Shown one piece after another: positions 37,098 through 48,605 of a stretch of 64,000 bases of DNA (the stretch's first letter is position 1; each line of letters begins with the position of its first letter). Source of the stretch: Pseudoxanthomonas sp. PXM01. Lineage in GTDB: Bacteria > Pseudomonadota > Gammaproteobacteria > Xanthomonadales > Xanthomonadaceae. The DNA is taken from assembly GCF_014851815.1 (NCBI RefSeq), contig NZ_JACVAJ010000001.1:682001-746000 (forward strand), in the 5' to 3' direction. The translations under genes and the position numbers were made by a program. Below the pieces are notes generated by a model. It was not told where the DNA came from. It ran no database searches and worked only from the letters and a program-made list of their open reading frames with translations.

Positions 37098-38078
37098 TCA
37101 GTCGTGGATCCCGTGCTCGCGCAACAGCGCGGAGATGTCGAACCGCCACAGGTTCCGCGAGCCATTCAAGGCCGCATCCAAATGACGGTTCAGCGCAGCG
37201 AGGTCGTTGTCCTCACGCGGGAAGTGCGACGGCGCCGGACGCATGCTGGTCACGTAGATCTCGCCGAAGGCGCGGCCCAACGACGGCGCATTTTCAAGGA
37301 AACGGCTGTTCACCTCGCCGGGCAAGCGGATCGGTACGTCCCAGCCACCGGCGGCACTGCGGAAGACGATGTAGATGTCGGCGGCGCCGGCCGAGTCGCC
37401 TTCGTCGCCGGCGAACAGCATGAAGCGCTCGCGCGGATCGATTGCCGGATCCATATGATTGGCCTGCACGCCCTTGCCCAGCGCCACCTGCACCGGTGCC
37501 GACCAGCCCTCGCCCTCCGGCGTCACCTTGTAGACCTGGAAGCCCGCACCCGCATCCTCGCGATGCGCCGAGAAGTAGAGGTTCCCGTTCGCCGCCACCG
37601 ACGGGTTGTAGACCATCGGCACGCGCGCGATCTCGCCGCCGATATGCACCGGCTCGCCCCAGCCATCTCCTTTGCGCTCGACATACCAGAGGTTGGCGCC
37701 AGGGAAGGCCATGCGCCCACGCTTCGCAACCAGACTCTCGCCGCCGGGGTGCACCGGCCGGTTGGAGACGAAGTACAAGCGCCGGCCATCAGGCGACACG
37801 TGCGGCTCGGAGTCGTTCCAGGTGCCGGAGAACGGCGCCAGCCGCACGTCACCGTAGCTTCCGTCGTCCTTGCGCCGGGCGGACAGGATGGCATTCCTGC
37901 TGGACACTAGATCCCCGCGCATGAAGTACATTTCGCGCCCATCGGGCGAGAACGTCGCACTTGTCTCGTTGTAGGCCGTGGATATGACGCCGGGTGCGAA
38001 CGGTTGCGCATCGCCTGCGGACGCGGGGACCCACGCACCGACAGTCGACAGCAGGACGGCGAAAGAGAGCATGCGCAT
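37098..38078 (-). CDS. Exported WD40-like beta-propeller (PD40) protein
   Basis: A 326-residue protein with a signal peptide ([21 protein letters not shown]). Repeated blades of the TolB/PD40 kind are seen: [52 protein letters not shown] and [19 protein letters not shown]. It probably folds as a six-bladed propeller in the periplasm, but the ligand or partner is unknown. ATG 38078 or 38072 both give the signal peptide. It lies between tRNA-Pro and proA without clear operon links. Confidence 0.82.
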   Translation of the reverse strand: MRMLSFAVLLSTVGAWVPASAGDAQPFAPGVISTAYNETSATFSPDGREMYFMRGDLVSSRNAILSARRKDDGSYGDVRLAPFSGTWNDSEPHVSPDGRRLYFVSNRPVHPGGESLVAKRGRMAFPGANLWYVERKGDGWGEPVHIGGEIARVPMVYNPSVAANGNLYFSAHREDAGAGFQVYKVTPEGEGWSAPVQVALGKGVQANHMDPAIDPRERFMLFAGDEGDSAGAADIYIVFRSAAGGWDVPIRLPGEVNSRFLENAPSLGRAFGEIYVTSMRPAPSHFPREDNDLAALNRHLDAALNGSRNLWRFDISALLREHGIHD

Positions 38079-38178
38079 GATCGATTCCGCGGAAGGCAGG
38101 TCCGCGGAGCGTAGGCAGTCCGGTGCAGGCGCGCGATGCCGGATGCCTTGGCATGCGGCCAGTCGAGGGCTTGACGCG

Positions 38179-39450
38179 CTAGGCCGAGCGCAGCACGTCC
38201 GGATGCCGCACCTGCCCCTCCCCACGCACCACGAACCGTTCCACCGTCAGCGCCTCCAACCCCATCGGTCCGTACGAATGGAGTCGCGTGGTGGAAATGC
38301 CGATTTCCGCACCCAGCCCCAACTCGCCGCCATCCGAGAACCGCGATGAGGCGTTGACCATCACCACGGCTGACCGCAGTGCGTTAAGAAATTTCTCCGC
38401 ATGGACGGGATCGCGAGTGACGATCACCTCGGTGTGGTCGGACGTATAACGGCGGATGTGGGTGATAGCGGCATCCAGGTCGTCCACCACGCCGACCGCG
38501 ATCACCAGGTCGAGGAACTCGGCGGCGAAATCCTCGTCCGTTGCGACGACCGCACCCGGCATCAGCGCTTTGGCCGCCGTATCCGCCCGGACCTCGACGC
38601 CGCGCGCACGCAGCGCCTCGGCCGCACGCGGCAGGAAGGTCGGCGCGATATCCCGATGGACCAACAGCGTCTCCAGCGAGTTGCAGGCCGAAGGACGCGA
38701 CACCTTGCCGTCCAGCAGCAGGGCCAGCGCCAGGTCCTCGTCCGCGCCCGCATCCACGTACTGGTGGCAGACACCCTTGTAGTGCTTGATGACCGGCACG
38801 CGGGCGTGTTCGGCGACGAAGCGGATCAGTCCCTCACCACCGCGCGGAATCACCAGGTCAACGATGTCGCTGAGCTGGATCAGTTCCAGGATGGTCTCGC
38901 GGCGCAGGTCCTCGACCAGCGTCAGCACCGCCTCAGGCAACCCGGCCTCGCGCAGGGCCCGCTTCAACGACGCTGCGATGGCGGTGTTGGAATGGATCGC
39001 TTCCGACCCGCCGCGAAGGATCACCGCGTTGCCCGCCTTCAGGCACAGCGCCGCCGCGTCCGCGGTGACGTTCGGGCGCGCCTCGTAGATCATCGCGATC
39101 ACGCCCAGCGGCACCCGCACGCGTTCGACGTGGATACCATTCGGACGGTCGTAGGCACGGGTCACCTGCCCGACCGGATCCGGCAGTTCCGCCACTTCGC
39201 GCACGGCAGCGGCGATACCTTGCAGCCGGGCGCTGTCCAGGCGCAAGCGATCCAGCATGGCGCTACCGATGCCTTTGGCCGCGGCCGCCTCGATGTCCTT
39301 CGCGTTGGCTGTCAGGATCTCCGCCTCGTCGGCCAGCAATGCATCCGCCATCGCCCGCAGCAGCGCATTCTTCGCCTCGGTGGGCAAGGACGCGATGGCA
39401 TGGGCCGCGTCGCGGCATTGCAGGGCTTGCTGGGTGATCTGGCCGGTCAT
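38179..39450 (-). CDS. proA: Gamma-glutamyl phosphate reductase
   Basis: A 423-residue aldehyde dehydrogenase-fold enzyme reducing gamma-glutamyl phosphate in proline synthesis. The catalytic Cys is in [22 protein letters not shown] contacts include [15 protein letters not shown] and [11 protein letters not shown], and the C-terminus contains [25 protein letters not shown] 39450 is 20 bases after proB. It is the last gene of the arg-pro unit. Confidence 0.96.
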   Translation of the reverse strand: MTGQITQQALQCRDAAHAIASLPTEAKNALLRAMADALLADEAEILTANAKDIEAAAAKGIGSAMLDRLRLDSARLQGIAAAVREVAELPDPVGQVTRAYDRPNGIHVERVRVPLGVIAMIYEARPNVTADAAALCLKAGNAVILRGGSEAIHSNTAIAASLKRALREAGLPEAVLTLVEDLRRETILELIQLSDIVDLVIPRGGEGLIRFVAEHARVPVIKHYKGVCHQYVDAGADEDLALALLLDGKVSRPSACNSLETLLVHRDIAPTFLPRAAEALRARGVEVRADTAAKALMPGAVVATDEDFAAEFLDLVIAVGVVDDLDAAITHIRRYTSDHTEVIVTRDPVHAEKFLNALRSAVVMVNASSRFSDGGELGLGAEIGISTTRLHSYGPMGLEALTVERFVVRGEGQVRHPDVLRSA

Positions 39451-39469
39451 GGGGTTCCCGTCTGCGTGC

Positions 39470-40618
39470 TCACACCAGGACCAGGTCGTCGCGATGGACG
39501 ACGTTCTCGCCGTAGGTGTAACCGAGGATGCCTTCGATGTCGCGCGAGTGGCGGCGCGCGATGCGGCGGATGTCGACCGCCGAGTACTGGCTGACACCAC
39601 GCGCGATGCGGCGGTCGCCGCCTTCGTCGCGCAGCACCAGCTCGATCATGTCGCCACGGCGGAAATCGCCTTCCGCCGTGGTCACGCCACCGGGCAGCAG
39701 CGACGCGCCCTTCTGGCCCATCGCACTCGCCGCACCGGCATCGACCACGATGGCCCCGGATTCGACGGGCACGTTGCGAAGCCAGTACTTGCGCGCGGCC
39801 AGCCGGTTCTGCGCGGGCCGGAAGCGCGTACCGAGCAGCGCGCCGCGCGCCAGCGTGGAGACGGTCGCCGCCTGCGTGCCGTTGAACAGGAAGGTCTCGA
39901 TGCCGGCTGCCGCCGCCTTGGCCGCCGCTTCCAGCTTGGTATGCATGCCGCCGGTACCGACGCCGCTGCCGGCGCCGCCCGCCATCGCGAAGAATTCCGG
40001 CGTCAGCGCCTCGACATCCAGGATCGGGCGCGCATCGGCATGCGTGCGCGGATTGGCGGTGTAGAAGCCGTCGATGTCAGTGGCGATGAACAGCGCATCG
40101 GCGTCTATCAGGGCCGCAACGACCGCGGCGAGGTTGTCGTTGTCGCCGAGCTTGAGTTCATCGACGGACACGGTGTCGTTCTCGTTGACCACCGGCAGCG
40201 CACCCAGCGCCAGCAGTTCCTGCAGTGTCGCGCGCGCGTTGAGGTAGCGACGACGGTTGCGCAGATCGTCGTGGGTCAGCAGTACCTGCGCCACGGGACG
40301 ATCGAAGAACCGCTGCCATAGCGCGATCAGCTGCGCCTGCCCAAGTGCCGCCAACGCCTGCCGCTCCGCCATCGCCACACCGGCCTGCGGCTTGCGATGC
40401 AGCAGCCCGCGCCCGGCCGCGACCGCACCGGACGACACGATCACCACCTCGCGCCCGGCGGCGGTGCTGGACGACACGAACTGCGCCAGGTTCAGCGCGT
40501 GGCGCGGGCTGAGCCCCTCGCCATCGGCCGCCAGCAGGCTGCTGCCGACCTTGAGCACGGCGCGACGCCAGGCCGGCAACGGTTGTTCGGAGAACGGCAG
40601 CGGCGCGGCGTGGGTCAT
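39470..40618 (-). CDS. proB: Glutamate 5-kinase
   Basis: A 382-residue kinase starting proline synthesis. The amino acid kinase domain shows [20 protein letters not shown] and [21 protein letters not shown]; the C-terminal PUA domain begins around residue 285 and holds [27 protein letters not shown]. Proline feedback is expected at the kinase domain. It sits nine bases after the YciI-like gene, so it is downstream of argH in the same transcript. Confidence 0.96.
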   Translation of the reverse strand: MTHAAPLPFSEQPLPAWRRAVLKVGSSLLAADGEGLSPRHALNLAQFVSSSTAAGREVVIVSSGAVAAGRGLLHRKPQAGVAMAERQALAALGQAQLIALWQRFFDRPVAQVLLTHDDLRNRRRYLNARATLQELLALGALPVVNENDTVSVDELKLGDNDNLAAVVAALIDADALFIATDIDGFYTANPRTHADARPILDVEALTPEFFAMAGGAGSGVGTGGMHTKLEAAAKAAAAGIETFLFNGTQAATVSTLARGALLGTRFRPAQNRLAARKYWLRNVPVESGAIVVDAGAASAMGQKGASLLPGGVTTAEGDFRRGDMIELVLRDEGGDRRIARGVSQYSAVDIRRIARRHSRDIEGILGYTYGENVVHRDDLVLV

Positions 40619-40627
40619 GGGGTCAGC

Positions 40628-40885
40628 TCAGCGTGTGTTCCATTCGTAGACGGTGAGGTCGGACGTTCCGGTCAGCGCGAGGGGATCGCGCGCCGCGATC
40701 GCCCGCGCTTCCTCCAGCGATGCCACGTTGACCAGCACGTAGGCGCCGCCACTCTTGTCGCTGAAGCCGCCGGTCATCTCCAGCTGTCCGGTGGCGCGCA
40801 ACTCGTCAAGGAACGCGAGATGCGGGGCGATGACGGCGTCATCGAACGACGGCCGACGCATTGCCATGACGAGGTAGCGCGTCAC
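40628..40885 (-). CDS. YciI family protein
   Basis: An 85-residue ferredoxin-like alpha/beta barrel protein. [35 protein letters not shown] and the [16 protein letters not shown] tail are typical of YciI. Its function is not known. The start is GTG 40885, overlapping argH by four bases. Its place between argH and proB suggests co-expression with amino acid synthesis. Confidence 0.85.
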   Translation of the reverse strand: MTRYLVMAMRRPSFDDAVIAPHLAFLDELRATGQLEMTGGFSDKSGGAYVLVNVASLEEARAIAARDPLALTGTSDLTVYEWNTR

Positions 40886-42174
40886 AGGGCGTCCCAGCGG
40901 GCGAGCAGTTCGTCCAGACGCAGATCGGCCGCCGCGCCGGGCGAGACGCGCGCGGCAAGGCTGCCTTCCGGCGTACGTCCCAGCCCTGCGCTGTCGGCCG
41001 ACGCGGCCGCGGCCTTGTAGGCTTCGCGGAATGGCACGCCCGTGACCGCCGCTTCGACCGCGACGTCGGTGGCGTACATGCCGGAATCGATCGCGGCCCG
41101 CAGTTTTTCTTCGCGCCAGCCCAGGTTCGCCAGCAGCGCCGGCAGCAGTTCCAGCGCCGGCAGGCCGCGGCCGAAGCCGTGGAAGATCGCGCCCTTGCTG
41201 GCCTGCAGGTCGCGGTGGTAACCCGACGGCAGCGACAGCAGCTGCTCGATCTCGCTGCGTGAGGCGGACACGCTGGCGTGGGTCGCGCGCATCAGCTCGA
41301 TGACATCGGGATTGCGCTTGTTCGGCATGATCGAACTGCCGGTGGTGTACTGCGCCGGCAACGAGACAAAGCCGAACTCGGCGCTGGTGAACAGCGACAG
41401 GTCCCACGCGATACGCCGCAGGTCCAGCGTGGCGGCGCCGAGGGCTTCCAGTGCGGCCAGCTCGAACTTGCCGCGCGACAGCTGCGCGTAGATGGGGCTG
41501 ACCTGCATGCGCGCGAAGCCGAGCGCGGCCGTGGTGTGCTCGCGGTCCAGTTTGAGGTTGACGCCATAACCGGCGGCGGTACCCAGCGGATTGGTGTCGA
41601 CCAGCCGCAACGTGTCGCGGGCGCGTGTGGTGTTGTCGATGAAGGCTTCGGCCCAGCCCGCCCACCACATGCCGGCCGACGACACCACCGCCCGCTGGAT
41701 GTGCGTGTAGCCGGGGATCGGCAGGTCGCGTTCGGCCTGCGCACGGTCAAGCGCGACCTTGGCGATCTCGCGCGACAGCACGGCCACGCGCGCCAGCTTT
41801 TCCTTCAGCCACAGGCGCGTGGCGACCAGGATCTGGTCGTTGCGGCTGCGCCCGGTGTGGATCTTGCGGCCGGCATCGCCGAGGCGCTCGGTCAGACGTG
41901 CCTCGATGGCGGAGTGGCCGTCCTCGAAGCGTTCGTCGAGCACGAAGTCGCCGCGGCGGAAATCCTCTGCCAGCACCGCCAGTTCGCGCTTCAGGCCGGC
42001 GAGTTCGTCGCCCGACAGGATGCCGCTGCGCTGCAGGCCTTCGGCATGCGCAGCGCTGGCCTGGATGTCGTGCAGGAAGAACTCGCGGTCCAGCACCACG
42101 TCGTCGCCGGCCAGGAAGCGCTGGATCTCCGCGTCCACCGCCACGCCGGGCTTCTGCCACAACAGGTCGCTCAT
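40882..42174 (-). CDS. argH: Argininosuccinate lyase
   Basis: A 430-residue fumarase-superfamily enzyme releasing arginine and fumarate. The signature [18 protein letters not shown] holds the catalytic Ser loop; GRSRNDQ and GYTHIQRAV hold substrate and catalytic residues. The numbers of residues and the layout fit ArgH. ATG 42174 overlaps argC by four bases. Confidence 0.96.
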   Translation of the reverse strand: MSDLLWQKPGVAVDAEIQRFLAGDDVVLDREFFLHDIQASAAHAEGLQRSGILSGDELAGLKRELAVLAEDFRRGDFVLDERFEDGHSAIEARLTERLGDAGRKIHTGRSRNDQILVATRLWLKEKLARVAVLSREIAKVALDRAQAERDLPIPGYTHIQRAVVSSAGMWWAGWAEAFIDNTTRARDTLRLVDTNPLGTAAGYGVNLKLDREHTTAALGFARMQVSPIYAQLSRGKFELAALEALGAATLDLRRIAWDLSLFTSAEFGFVSLPAQYTTGSSIMPNKRNPDVIELMRATHASVSASRSEIEQLLSLPSGYHRDLQASKGAIFHGFGRGLPALELLPALLANLGWREEKLRAAIDSGMYATDVAVEAAVTGVPFREAYKAAAASADSAGLGRTPEGSLAARVSPGAAADLRLDELLARWDAL

Positions 42175-43133
42175 GCCGTCGTCTCCTGCGGAATGCTCTC
42201 CAGCTCGTCGAAGCCGAAAGCGAGATTGAGGTTCTGCATCGCCTGCGTCGCCGCGCCCTTGAGCAGGTTGTCCAGCGTGGCGACCACGACCAGCCGCTTG
42301 CCACCCGGTGCCAGCGTGAAGCCACCGATCTCGACGCCGTGCTCGCCGGCGATCCGACTGACCCACGGCGCTTCGTCGAGGACGCGGATCAGCGGCTCGG
42401 CCGCGTAGCGTTCGCGGTACAGCGCACGGACGTCGTCGATCTTCATGGCCTGCTGCAGCCAGAGATTGACCGTCATCGTGATGCCGCGGAAATGCGGCGC
42501 GACATGCGGCATGAACTCGACCGGCACGCCGAGCTGCCGGCTGACTTCACGCTCGTGCATGTGGTCGGTCAGCGCGTACGGCATCAGGTTGTCGCGCAGA
42601 AGTTCGGTGTTGTTCTTGTCCGACGGCGACGTGCCCGCACCGGAATAGCCCGACACGCCGAAGCACTGCGGCGGCCCGGCCAGGCGATCGAGCAGCGGCG
42701 CGATGGCCAGCTGCATCGCGGTGGCGTAGCAGCCGGGATTGCTGATGCGCTTCTGGCCCGCGTACTTCCTGCGGGTCAGTTCCGGCAGGCCGTAGTACCA
42801 GTGCTCGTCGAAACGAAAATCCGCCGACAGATCGACGACGACGGTATCGGGCGCCTGCGCATCGATGGCCGCCACCAGTTCGGCCGCCTTGCCATTCGGC
42901 AGTGCCAGGATGATCGCGTCTGCGCCCTTGCCGCCGACCTGATCATGGCTCAGGGTCTCATAGCGCAGTTCGCCCTCGAAGCCCGAGATATGGTCGCTGA
43001 CCTTCTGCCCGACGAGCTCGCGCGAAGACACGAAGGCCAGCTCCAGCTGCGGATGGCGGGCGATCAGGCGGATCAGTTCCGCGCCGGTATGGCCGCGGGC
43101 ACCGACGATGCCGACGGTCTTTTTGCTGCTCAT
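42171..43133 (-). CDS. argC: N-acetyl-gamma-glutamyl-phosphate reductase
   Basis: A 320-residue NADP enzyme for the third step of arginine synthesis. The N-terminus [21 protein letters not shown] is the Rossmann site; the active-site Cys is in [29 protein letters not shown] carries the catalytic His. ATG 43133 overlaps the GNAT gene by four bases. Confidence 0.96.
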   Translation of the reverse strand: MSSKKTVGIVGARGHTGAELIRLIARHPQLELAFVSSRELVGQKVSDHISGFEGELRYETLSHDQVGGKGADAIILALPNGKAAELVAAIDAQAPDTVVVDLSADFRFDEHWYYGLPELTRRKYAGQKRISNPGCYATAMQLAIAPLLDRLAGPPQCFGVSGYSGAGTSPSDKNNTELLRDNLMPYALTDHMHEREVSRQLGVPVEFMPHVAPHFRGITMTVNLWLQQAMKIDDVRALYRERYAAEPLIRVLDEAPWVSRIAGEHGVEIGGFTLAPGGKRLVVVATLDNLLKGAATQAMQNLNLAFGFDELESIPQETTA

Positions 43134-43753
43134 GGGGATTCCTGTTCGTGCTGCGCCAGCCGGGCCTGCAGGTTGCGTTTCACCGCGGGCCATTCGCTGT
43201 CGATGATGGAAAAGACGACGGTATCGCGCGGCGACCCGTCGGCGTGGCGCTTGTGGTTGCGCAACACGCCGTCCTGCTTGGCGCCCAGGCGGGCGATGGC
43301 CGCGCGCGAGCGATGGTTGAACCAGCTGGTCTCGAACACCACGCTGATGCAGCCCAGCGTTTCGAAGGCGTGCGCCAACAGCAACAGCTTGGTTTCGGTA
43401 TTGACGCCGGTCCGCTGGACGTCCGGTGCATACCAGGTGTAGCCGATGCTGAGCTTGGGCACGTCCGCTTCCAGCCCGTAGTAGCGTGTGCTGCCGACGA
43501 CGCGGCCATCGGCATCCAGCACCACGAACGGCAGCACGCGGCCGTCGGTCTGCGCCGCCAGCACTGCGTCGACGTAGCTCGCCGCCTCGTCGGCCTTCGG
43601 TACGCTGGTGAACCACAAGGCAGCCAGCGTGTCGCCCGCCAGTGCCGCACGCAAGCCTTCGGCGTGGTCGCGCGACATCGGTTCCAGGCGCGCATGGCGA
43701 CCCGCCAGGACGGGGACCTGCTGCCAAGCAGCGGGAAGCGAGGCGGTCGCCAT
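43130..43753 (-). CDS. GNAT family N-acetyltransferase (RimJ/RimL type)
   Basis: A 207-residue acetyltransferase. The acetyl-CoA site is around [21 protein letters not shown], followed by [22 protein letters not shown], which is the RimJ/RimL-like ending. It is placed between argB/A and argC in the arginine unit but does not resemble N-acetylglutamate synthase. A protein or small amine target is more likely. It ends overlapping argC and starts one base after the argB/A stop region. Confidence 0.85.
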   Translation of the reverse strand: MATASLPAAWQQVPVLAGRHARLEPMSRDHAEGLRAALAGDTLAALWFTSVPKADEAASYVDAVLAAQTDGRVLPFVVLDADGRVVGSTRYYGLEADVPKLSIGYTWYAPDVQRTGVNTETKLLLLAHAFETLGCISVVFETSWFNHRSRAAIARLGAKQDGVLRNHKRHADGSPRDTVVFSIIDSEWPAVKRNLQARLAQHEQESP

Positions 43754-43754
43754 G

Positions 43755-45074
43755 TCAGTCCTTCAGCGTCGGCAGCCGCGTGCGGCAATGGGCCACGCAA
43801 CGCTCGATATCACCAAAATCCTCGATGCCGTACCAGAATACCTTCCACTTCTCCTGCTTGTAGCAGCCGTCCGACTCGGCGTAGTAGAAGATGTTGACCT
43901 GGTTGTTGTGGCGCGAACGCCAGAACAGCTGCGGGTTCTCTTCACGCATCACGTGCCAGACCGCGCGACCCAGGCCTTCGCCCTGCGCGTCGTCGAGCAC
44001 CGCGAACTTGTCGAGGTAGGCGAAGCCCTCTTCCTGCGTCAGGATCAGCGCGGTGCGGTAGTTCTCGCTGATGTAGATGCGGTAGGGCGTGGTGCGCTCG
44101 AAGTAGTCCGGCAGCAGCGTGCGGCCGAAGCTGGATTCGATCAGCGTCTTCAGACGCGGCAAATCAACGCCCTCCCAGCCGTTCTGGAAACGCAGCACGC
44201 GCTCACCGCGACGCACCAGTGTGCCGGAACCGCGATGGGTGAACAGTTCCTTGGCCAGTTCGGCCGGCTTGGTGATCGACACCGACGAGGTCAGCGGCAG
44301 GCGATCGAGCAGATCCTTGATCTGCTCGATCTTCACCCGCATGCCGCCGTTGATCCACGGCTGCGACATCAGCTCGTCGTACTCGGTCGACAGGTTGATC
44401 GAGTCGATCACGCGTCCTTCCGCGTCCAGCAGGCCACCGGTGCCGGTCAGGAAGATGATCTTGTACGGCTGCAGCACCTGCACCAGTTCGTTGGCGGCGA
44501 AATCGGCGTTGATGTTGAGGATCTGTCCGCCGACGGTCTCGCCCATGCTGGCGATCACCGGGATGGAGCCCGCTTTCAGGCTGGCCTCGATCGGCGACTG
44601 GTTGATGCGGGTGACGTCGCCGACCAGCCCGTAGGTGGCCTGGTCCTTGTACTCGGCCTCGAACACGCCCGACACGATGGAGGTGGCGCGCGCACCCAGT
44701 TGCTGCAGCGCCTCGACCAGCGCCAGGTTCTGTTGCAGGAACACCTTGCGCACGATCGCCAGCACCTCGGGCGTGGTCACCCGCAGGCCGTTGACGGTCT
44801 GCTTGGTGATGCCGGCGGCCGTCATCTCTTCATCCAGTTGCGGACCGGCGCCGTGTACCACGATCGGGGTCAGGCCGACTTCCTGCAGGAAGGTCAGCGA
44901 GGACGTCAGCGCTTCCAGATCGTCGCGCAGCACCGCGCCGCCGACCTTGACCACGGCGAAGCGCTTGGCGTCCAGCTGCGAGAAGCGCTTGACGTACTGC
45001 GAAATTTCCTTCGCGCTGCCCATGCTGGACAGAAGCCTGATGATGGTCTGACGGGTTTGCTTGTTCGATTCCAT
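43755..45074 (-). CDS. argB: Fused N-acetylglutamate kinase/N-acetylglutamate synthase
   Basis: A 439-residue bifunctional enzyme that makes N-acetylglutamate and phosphorylates it. The amino acid kinase part (about 1-280) has [37 protein letters not shown] and the regulatory lysine/glycine loops. The C-terminal part (about 290-439) is the vertebrate-like NAT domain with [23 protein letters not shown]. This NAGS-K fusion is characteristic of Xanthomonadaceae and resembles mitochondrial enzymes. It is probably inhibited by arginine. ATG 45074 is followed upstream by a family 2 repeat. Confidence 0.95.
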   Translation of the reverse strand: MESNKQTRQTIIRLLSSMGSAKEISQYVKRFSQLDAKRFAVVKVGGAVLRDDLEALTSSLTFLQEVGLTPIVVHGAGPQLDEEMTAAGITKQTVNGLRVTTPEVLAIVRKVFLQQNLALVEALQQLGARATSIVSGVFEAEYKDQATYGLVGDVTRINQSPIEASLKAGSIPVIASMGETVGGQILNINADFAANELVQVLQPYKIIFLTGTGGLLDAEGRVIDSINLSTEYDELMSQPWINGGMRVKIEQIKDLLDRLPLTSSVSITKPAELAKELFTHRGSGTLVRRGERVLRFQNGWEGVDLPRLKTLIESSFGRTLLPDYFERTTPYRIYISENYRTALILTQEEGFAYLDKFAVLDDAQGEGLGRAVWHVMREENPQLFWRSRHNNQVNIFYYAESDGCYKQEKWKVFWYGIEDFGDIERCVAHCRTRLPTLKD

Positions 45075-45088
45075 GTCTTCTTGCTTGG

Positions 45089-45146
45089 TAGGGCGGGCCT
45101 TGGCCCACCGTCGTCATCGTTGCGCATGGCGGGCCTGGGGCCACCC
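45089..45146. repeat. GC-rich hairpin repeat, family 2, copy 2
   Basis: GTAGGGCGGGCCTTGGCCCACC at the left and GGCGGGCCTGGGGCCACCCTGC at the right, arranged head to head in the 79-bp gap between argE' and argB/A. Each part folds into its own hairpin. Confidence 0.75.
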
Positions 45147-45153
45147 TGCGTCG

Positions 45154-46245
45154 TTACTCCAGAATCCGGACCACGCTGTCGGCGTACCGCTGCAACTGCT
45201 CCAGCGACACCCATTCGTCGGCCGTATGCGCCTGCGCGATGTCGCCCGGGCCGTAGACGAAGGCGGTGAGGCCGGCGGCCGAGAACAGCGAGGCCTCGGT
45301 CCAGAAGTCCACCGCATTGCCGATCGGCAGCCCGAGTTCGTCCGCGAGGTCTCGCGCTGCCAGGCGGCGCTCTTCCGCACGGGCGATGTCGCCGGACGGC
45401 AACGACGGACCGCGGAAGGTCTCTTCGTACTCGGCCAGCGCATCGGCATTGGCGAAGCTGCGGAAGGTGGCGTGCAACTGATCCATGTCCTGCGACGGCA
45501 GCGGACGGAAGCCGAAACGGACTTCCGCGCTGGGCGCAATCATGTTGGCCTTGATCCCGCCTTCGACCCGGCCGATGTTGAAGCGCAGCCCGGTCAGTCC
45601 GCCGAAACGCAGATGATGCTGGTCCTGCACGAAATCCAGCGCGGTCGTGCCCCAGCGCATCGCGTTGTGCAGCGCGCTCAGCGACAGCGCGTTCTCGGCC
45701 GAGGCATGGCCCGCCTGTCCCTTGAACGCCATGCGTACGGCACTGATGCCGCGGTGCGCGAGCACCGCTTCGCAGCGGCTCGGCTCGGCAATGATCGCCT
45801 CGCCGAAGCCATGGTCGCGTGCCAGGAAGGCGGCGATGCAGCGTGCGTCGTTGGCTTCCTCGTCGGTGGTGAACAGGAACGCGGCATCGCCCTGCGTGAC
45901 CTGCGCGGCCGCGACCAATGCCGCCGCTGCACCCTTGATGTCGCAGGCGCCCAGGCCGATCGCGCGATCGGCCTCGATCCGCAGCGCATGCGGGCTGGCG
46001 CTCCACGCCGGCGACGACGGCACCGTGTCCAGGTGCACGTTGAACACCCGCTTCGGCTGGCCGCGCACGGCGAAGAACGACACCGCGCCCGCACCGTGGT
46101 CGGTCACCTCGATGCGGAAATCCGGCAGCTGCGCGCGCAGGTAGTCGAAGATCCCGTCTGTGCCGATGTCACGCGGCGGATTGCGGGTGTCGAACGACAC
46201 CAGCGCGTCGAGATGGCGCAGGGTGCTGGCAAGCAGGTCAGTCAT
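45154..46245 (-). CDS. argE: N-acetylcitrulline deacetylase (ArgE-like M20 hydrolase)
   Basis: A 363-residue zinc M20 hydrolase. Metal ligands are seen in HLDTVPSSPAW, LGACDIKGAAAAL, TTDEEANDARC and the final VDFWTEASLF/GPGDIAQAHTADEWV. In an organism whose carbamoyltransferase acts on N-acetylornithine, this enzyme should deacetylate N-acetylcitrulline to citrulline rather than N-acetylornithine. That is inferred from the neighbour argF'. ATG 46245 lies 27 bases after argG. Confidence 0.92.
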   Translation of the reverse strand: MTDLLASTLRHLDALVSFDTRNPPRDIGTDGIFDYLRAQLPDFRIEVTDHGAGAVSFFAVRGQPKRVFNVHLDTVPSSPAWSASPHALRIEADRAIGLGACDIKGAAAALVAAAQVTQGDAAFLFTTDEEANDARCIAAFLARDHGFGEAIIAEPSRCEAVLAHRGISAVRMAFKGQAGHASAENALSLSALHNAMRWGTTALDFVQDQHHLRFGGLTGLRFNIGRVEGGIKANMIAPSAEVRFGFRPLPSQDMDQLHATFRSFANADALAEYEETFRGPSLPSGDIARAEERRLAARDLADELGLPIGNAVDFWTEASLFSAAGLTAFVYGPGDIAQAHTADEWVSLEQLQRYADSVVRILE

Positions 46246-46272
46246 GTAGGGCGTCCATCCGTATCGCCGGCA

Positions 46273-47481
46273 TCAGCCGCGGTTGATCTCGGCCCACAGG
46301 GTCGAGCTCATGCCGAACAGCTTGATGAAGCCTTCCGCCTCCTCCACGCCCCAGTCGGCGGACTGCGCGTACGTCGCACCCTTGGCGTTGAGGATGTGCG
46401 GCGACTTCACCGCCACCGCGTCGACGCGGCCACCGCGGGTCTCCAGCACCACCTCGCCGTTGACGATGGACTGCGACGACTGCAGGAAGGCTTCCAGGTC
46501 GGCCTTCAGCGGATCGTGGTAGAAGCCTTCGTACACCAGCTCCACCCACTTGCGTGCGACCTCGGGCTTGAAGCGGTTCTGCTGCTTGGTCAGCACGGTT
46601 TCTTCCAGCGCGCGGTGCGCGGCCAGCAGCGAGACCAGGCCCGGCGCCTCGAACACGATGCGGCCCTTCAGGCCGATCACGGTGTCGCCGGTATACACGC
46701 CACGGCCCACGCCGTACGGCGCGAACAGAGCGTTCAACTTCGCCAGCAGCGCGGCGCCGGCGACGGGCTGGCCGTCCAGGCTGACGGCTTCGCCGTGCTT
46801 GAAGCCGATCGTCACCCGCAGCGGCGCTTCGGGCCACTCGGCGCGCGGCGCGCACCAGCCACGCGCGCCTTCGCCGGGCGCTTCCCACTTGTCGATCTCG
46901 CCACCGGACATGGTCAGGCCCAGCAGGTTCTCGTTGATCGTGTAGCTCTTCTGCTTGGCGCGCACGCCGAAGCCGCGCTCTTCCAGATACGCCTGTTCGT
47001 AAGCGCGGGTCTGCGTGTGTTCCTTCTGGATTTCGCGGATCGGCGCCACGATGCGGTAGTCGCCACTGGCCTTGACGGCCAGGTCGAAGCGGACTTGGTC
47101 GTTGCCCATGCCGGTGCAGCCGTGCGCGATGGCATTGGTGCCCAACTCGGCGGCACGCTTCAGCGCGGCGTCGACGATCAGGTAGCGGTCGGACACGAGC
47201 AGCGGGTACTGGCCCTGGTAGCCCTCGCCCGCCCACACGAACGGCTTGACGAAGCCGTCCCAGATCGCAGGACCACCGTCGACGGTGACGTGGCTGGCCA
47301 CGCCCAATTCGGCGGCACGCTGCTCGATGAAGGTGCGCTCTTCGGCATCCACACCACCGGTGTCGGCGAACACGGTGTGGACGTTCCAGCCGCGTTCCTT
47401 CAGGTAGGGCACGCAGAAGCTGGTGTCGAGGCCGCCGGAGAAGGCGAGGACGATGTCTTTGGAGTCGTGGGGGGTGGTCAT
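46273..47481 (-). CDS. argG: Argininosuccinate synthase
   Basis: A 402-residue enzyme joining citrulline and aspartate with ATP. The PP-loop is [17 protein letters not shown] at the N-terminus; [17 protein letters not shown] and DNEYxIxxR-type segments follow. ATG 47481 gives [18 protein letters not shown] family 2 repeat separates it from argF'. The gene is in the expected place for the acetylcitrulline pathway. Confidence 0.96.
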   Translation of the reverse strand: MTTPHDSKDIVLAFSGGLDTSFCVPYLKERGWNVHTVFADTGGVDAEERTFIEQRAAELGVASHVTVDGGPAIWDGFVKPFVWAGEGYQGQYPLLVSDRYLIVDAALKRAAELGTNAIAHGCTGMGNDQVRFDLAVKASGDYRIVAPIREIQKEHTQTRAYEQAYLEERGFGVRAKQKSYTINENLLGLTMSGGEIDKWEAPGEGARGWCAPRAEWPEAPLRVTIGFKHGEAVSLDGQPVAGAALLAKLNALFAPYGVGRGVYTGDTVIGLKGRIVFEAPGLVSLLAAHRALEETVLTKQQNRFKPEVARKWVELVYEGFYHDPLKADLEAFLQSSQSIVNGEVVLETRGGRVDAVAVKSPHILNAKGATYAQSADWGVEEAEGFIKLFGMSSTLWAEINRG

Positions 47482-47492
47482 CTTGAAGCTCT

Positions 47493-47563
47493 CGTAGGGT
47501 GGGCCCTGGCCCACCGTGATGGTGTGGTGTCGGTGTCGAAGCGGCGGGCCTGGGCCCGCCCTA
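47493..47563. repeat. GC-rich hairpin repeat, family 2, copy 3
   Basis: GTAGGGTGGGCCCTGGCCCACC at the left and GGCGGGCCTGGGCCCGCCCTAT at the right, head to head between argG and argF'. The final CTA provides the TAG stop of argF'. Confidence 0.78.
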
Positions 47564-48562
47564 TTTGATCAATGCCGCCATGATGGCCTTCTGCACGTGC
47601 AGTCGGTTCTCGGCTTCGTCGATGGCGATGCACTGCGGCGAATCCATGACGCCATCGGTCGCCTTGACGTTGCGGCGCAACGGCAGGCAGTGACTGAAGA
47701 CGCCGTTGTTGGTCAGCGCCATCTTCCGCTCGTCGACGATGAAGTGCTTGTACTGGTCGCGGATCGGCTTCTCGGGCTCCCAGTTGCCGAAGAACGGCAG
47801 CGCGCCCCAGCTCTTGGCGTAGACGACGTCCGCGCCGGCATAGGCGCTGTCGATGTCGTGGCTGACCTGCAGCGAACCACCGCTCTCGGCGACGTTCTGC
47901 TCGGCCCAGCCCATGTAGCGCTCATCCAGCACGTAGTCCGGCGTCGGGCACAGCAGGGTCACGTCCATGCCCATGCGCGTGGCGATGGTCAGTGCCGAAT
48001 TGGCCACGGCGGTGTTCAGCGGCTTCGGGTGGTAGGTCCAGGTGAGCACGTACTTCTTGCCGCGCAGGTCGGACGTACCGAAGTGCTCCTGCAGTGCCAG
48101 GGCATGCGCCAGCTCCTGGCAGGGATGGGTGATGGTCTCCATGTTGATCACCGGCACCGGCGAGTACTTGGCGAACGACTTCAGCACGATGTCCTCGCGG
48201 TCGTAGGCCCAGTCGACGAACTTCGGGAACGCGCGCACACCGATCAGGTCGACGTAACGGCCCAGCACCTTCGCCACCTCGGCGATGTGCTCTTCGGTGT
48301 CGCCATCCATCACCGTACCCAGGTTGAACTCGATCGGCCACGCATCCTTGCCCGGCTGCAGCACCACCGCATGCCCGCCCAGCTGGAACGCGCCCAGCTC
48401 GAAGCTGGTGCGGGTGCGCATGGACGGGTTGAAGAACACCAGCGCGATGGACTTGCCCTTCAGCGCGTCGCCCAGCTTGTTCTGCTTGTAGAGGGCAGCC
48501 TGCGTCAGCAGCGCGTCGAGGTCGCTGCGGCTCCAGTCCTGCGTGTTCAAGAAGTGCTTCAT
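47561..48562 (-). CDS. argF': N-acetylornithine carbamoyltransferase
   Basis: A 333-residue transcarbamylase acting on N-acetylornithine instead of ornithine. The carbamoyl phosphate loop is [14 protein letters not shown], the HPCQ motif is [11 protein letters not shown], and the substrate loop is [19 protein letters not shown], where the Lys after NV is the specific carbamylated Lys of the Xanthomonas enzyme. The replacement of the ornithine-binding HCLPA form by this loop sets it apart from OTCase. ATG 48562 follows a leader with a terminator and an Arg-codon ORF. It is the first gene of the arg-pro unit. Confidence 0.96.
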   Translation of the reverse strand: MKHFLNTQDWSRSDLDALLTQAALYKQNKLGDALKGKSIALVFFNPSMRTRTSFELGAFQLGGHAVVLQPGKDAWPIEFNLGTVMDGDTEEHIAEVAKVLGRYVDLIGVRAFPKFVDWAYDREDIVLKSFAKYSPVPVINMETITHPCQELAHALALQEHFGTSDLRGKKYVLTWTYHPKPLNTAVANSALTIATRMGMDVTLLCPTPDYVLDERYMGWAEQNVAESGGSLQVSHDIDSAYAGADVVYAKSWGALPFFGNWEPEKPIRDQYKHFIVDERKMALTNNGVFSHCLPLRRNVKATDGVMDSPQCIAIDEAENRLHVQKAIMAALIK

Positions 48563-48605
48563 TACGGCATCCTGGTTTCGGGAATGTGGCAAAACGGGCT
48601 TCAGA

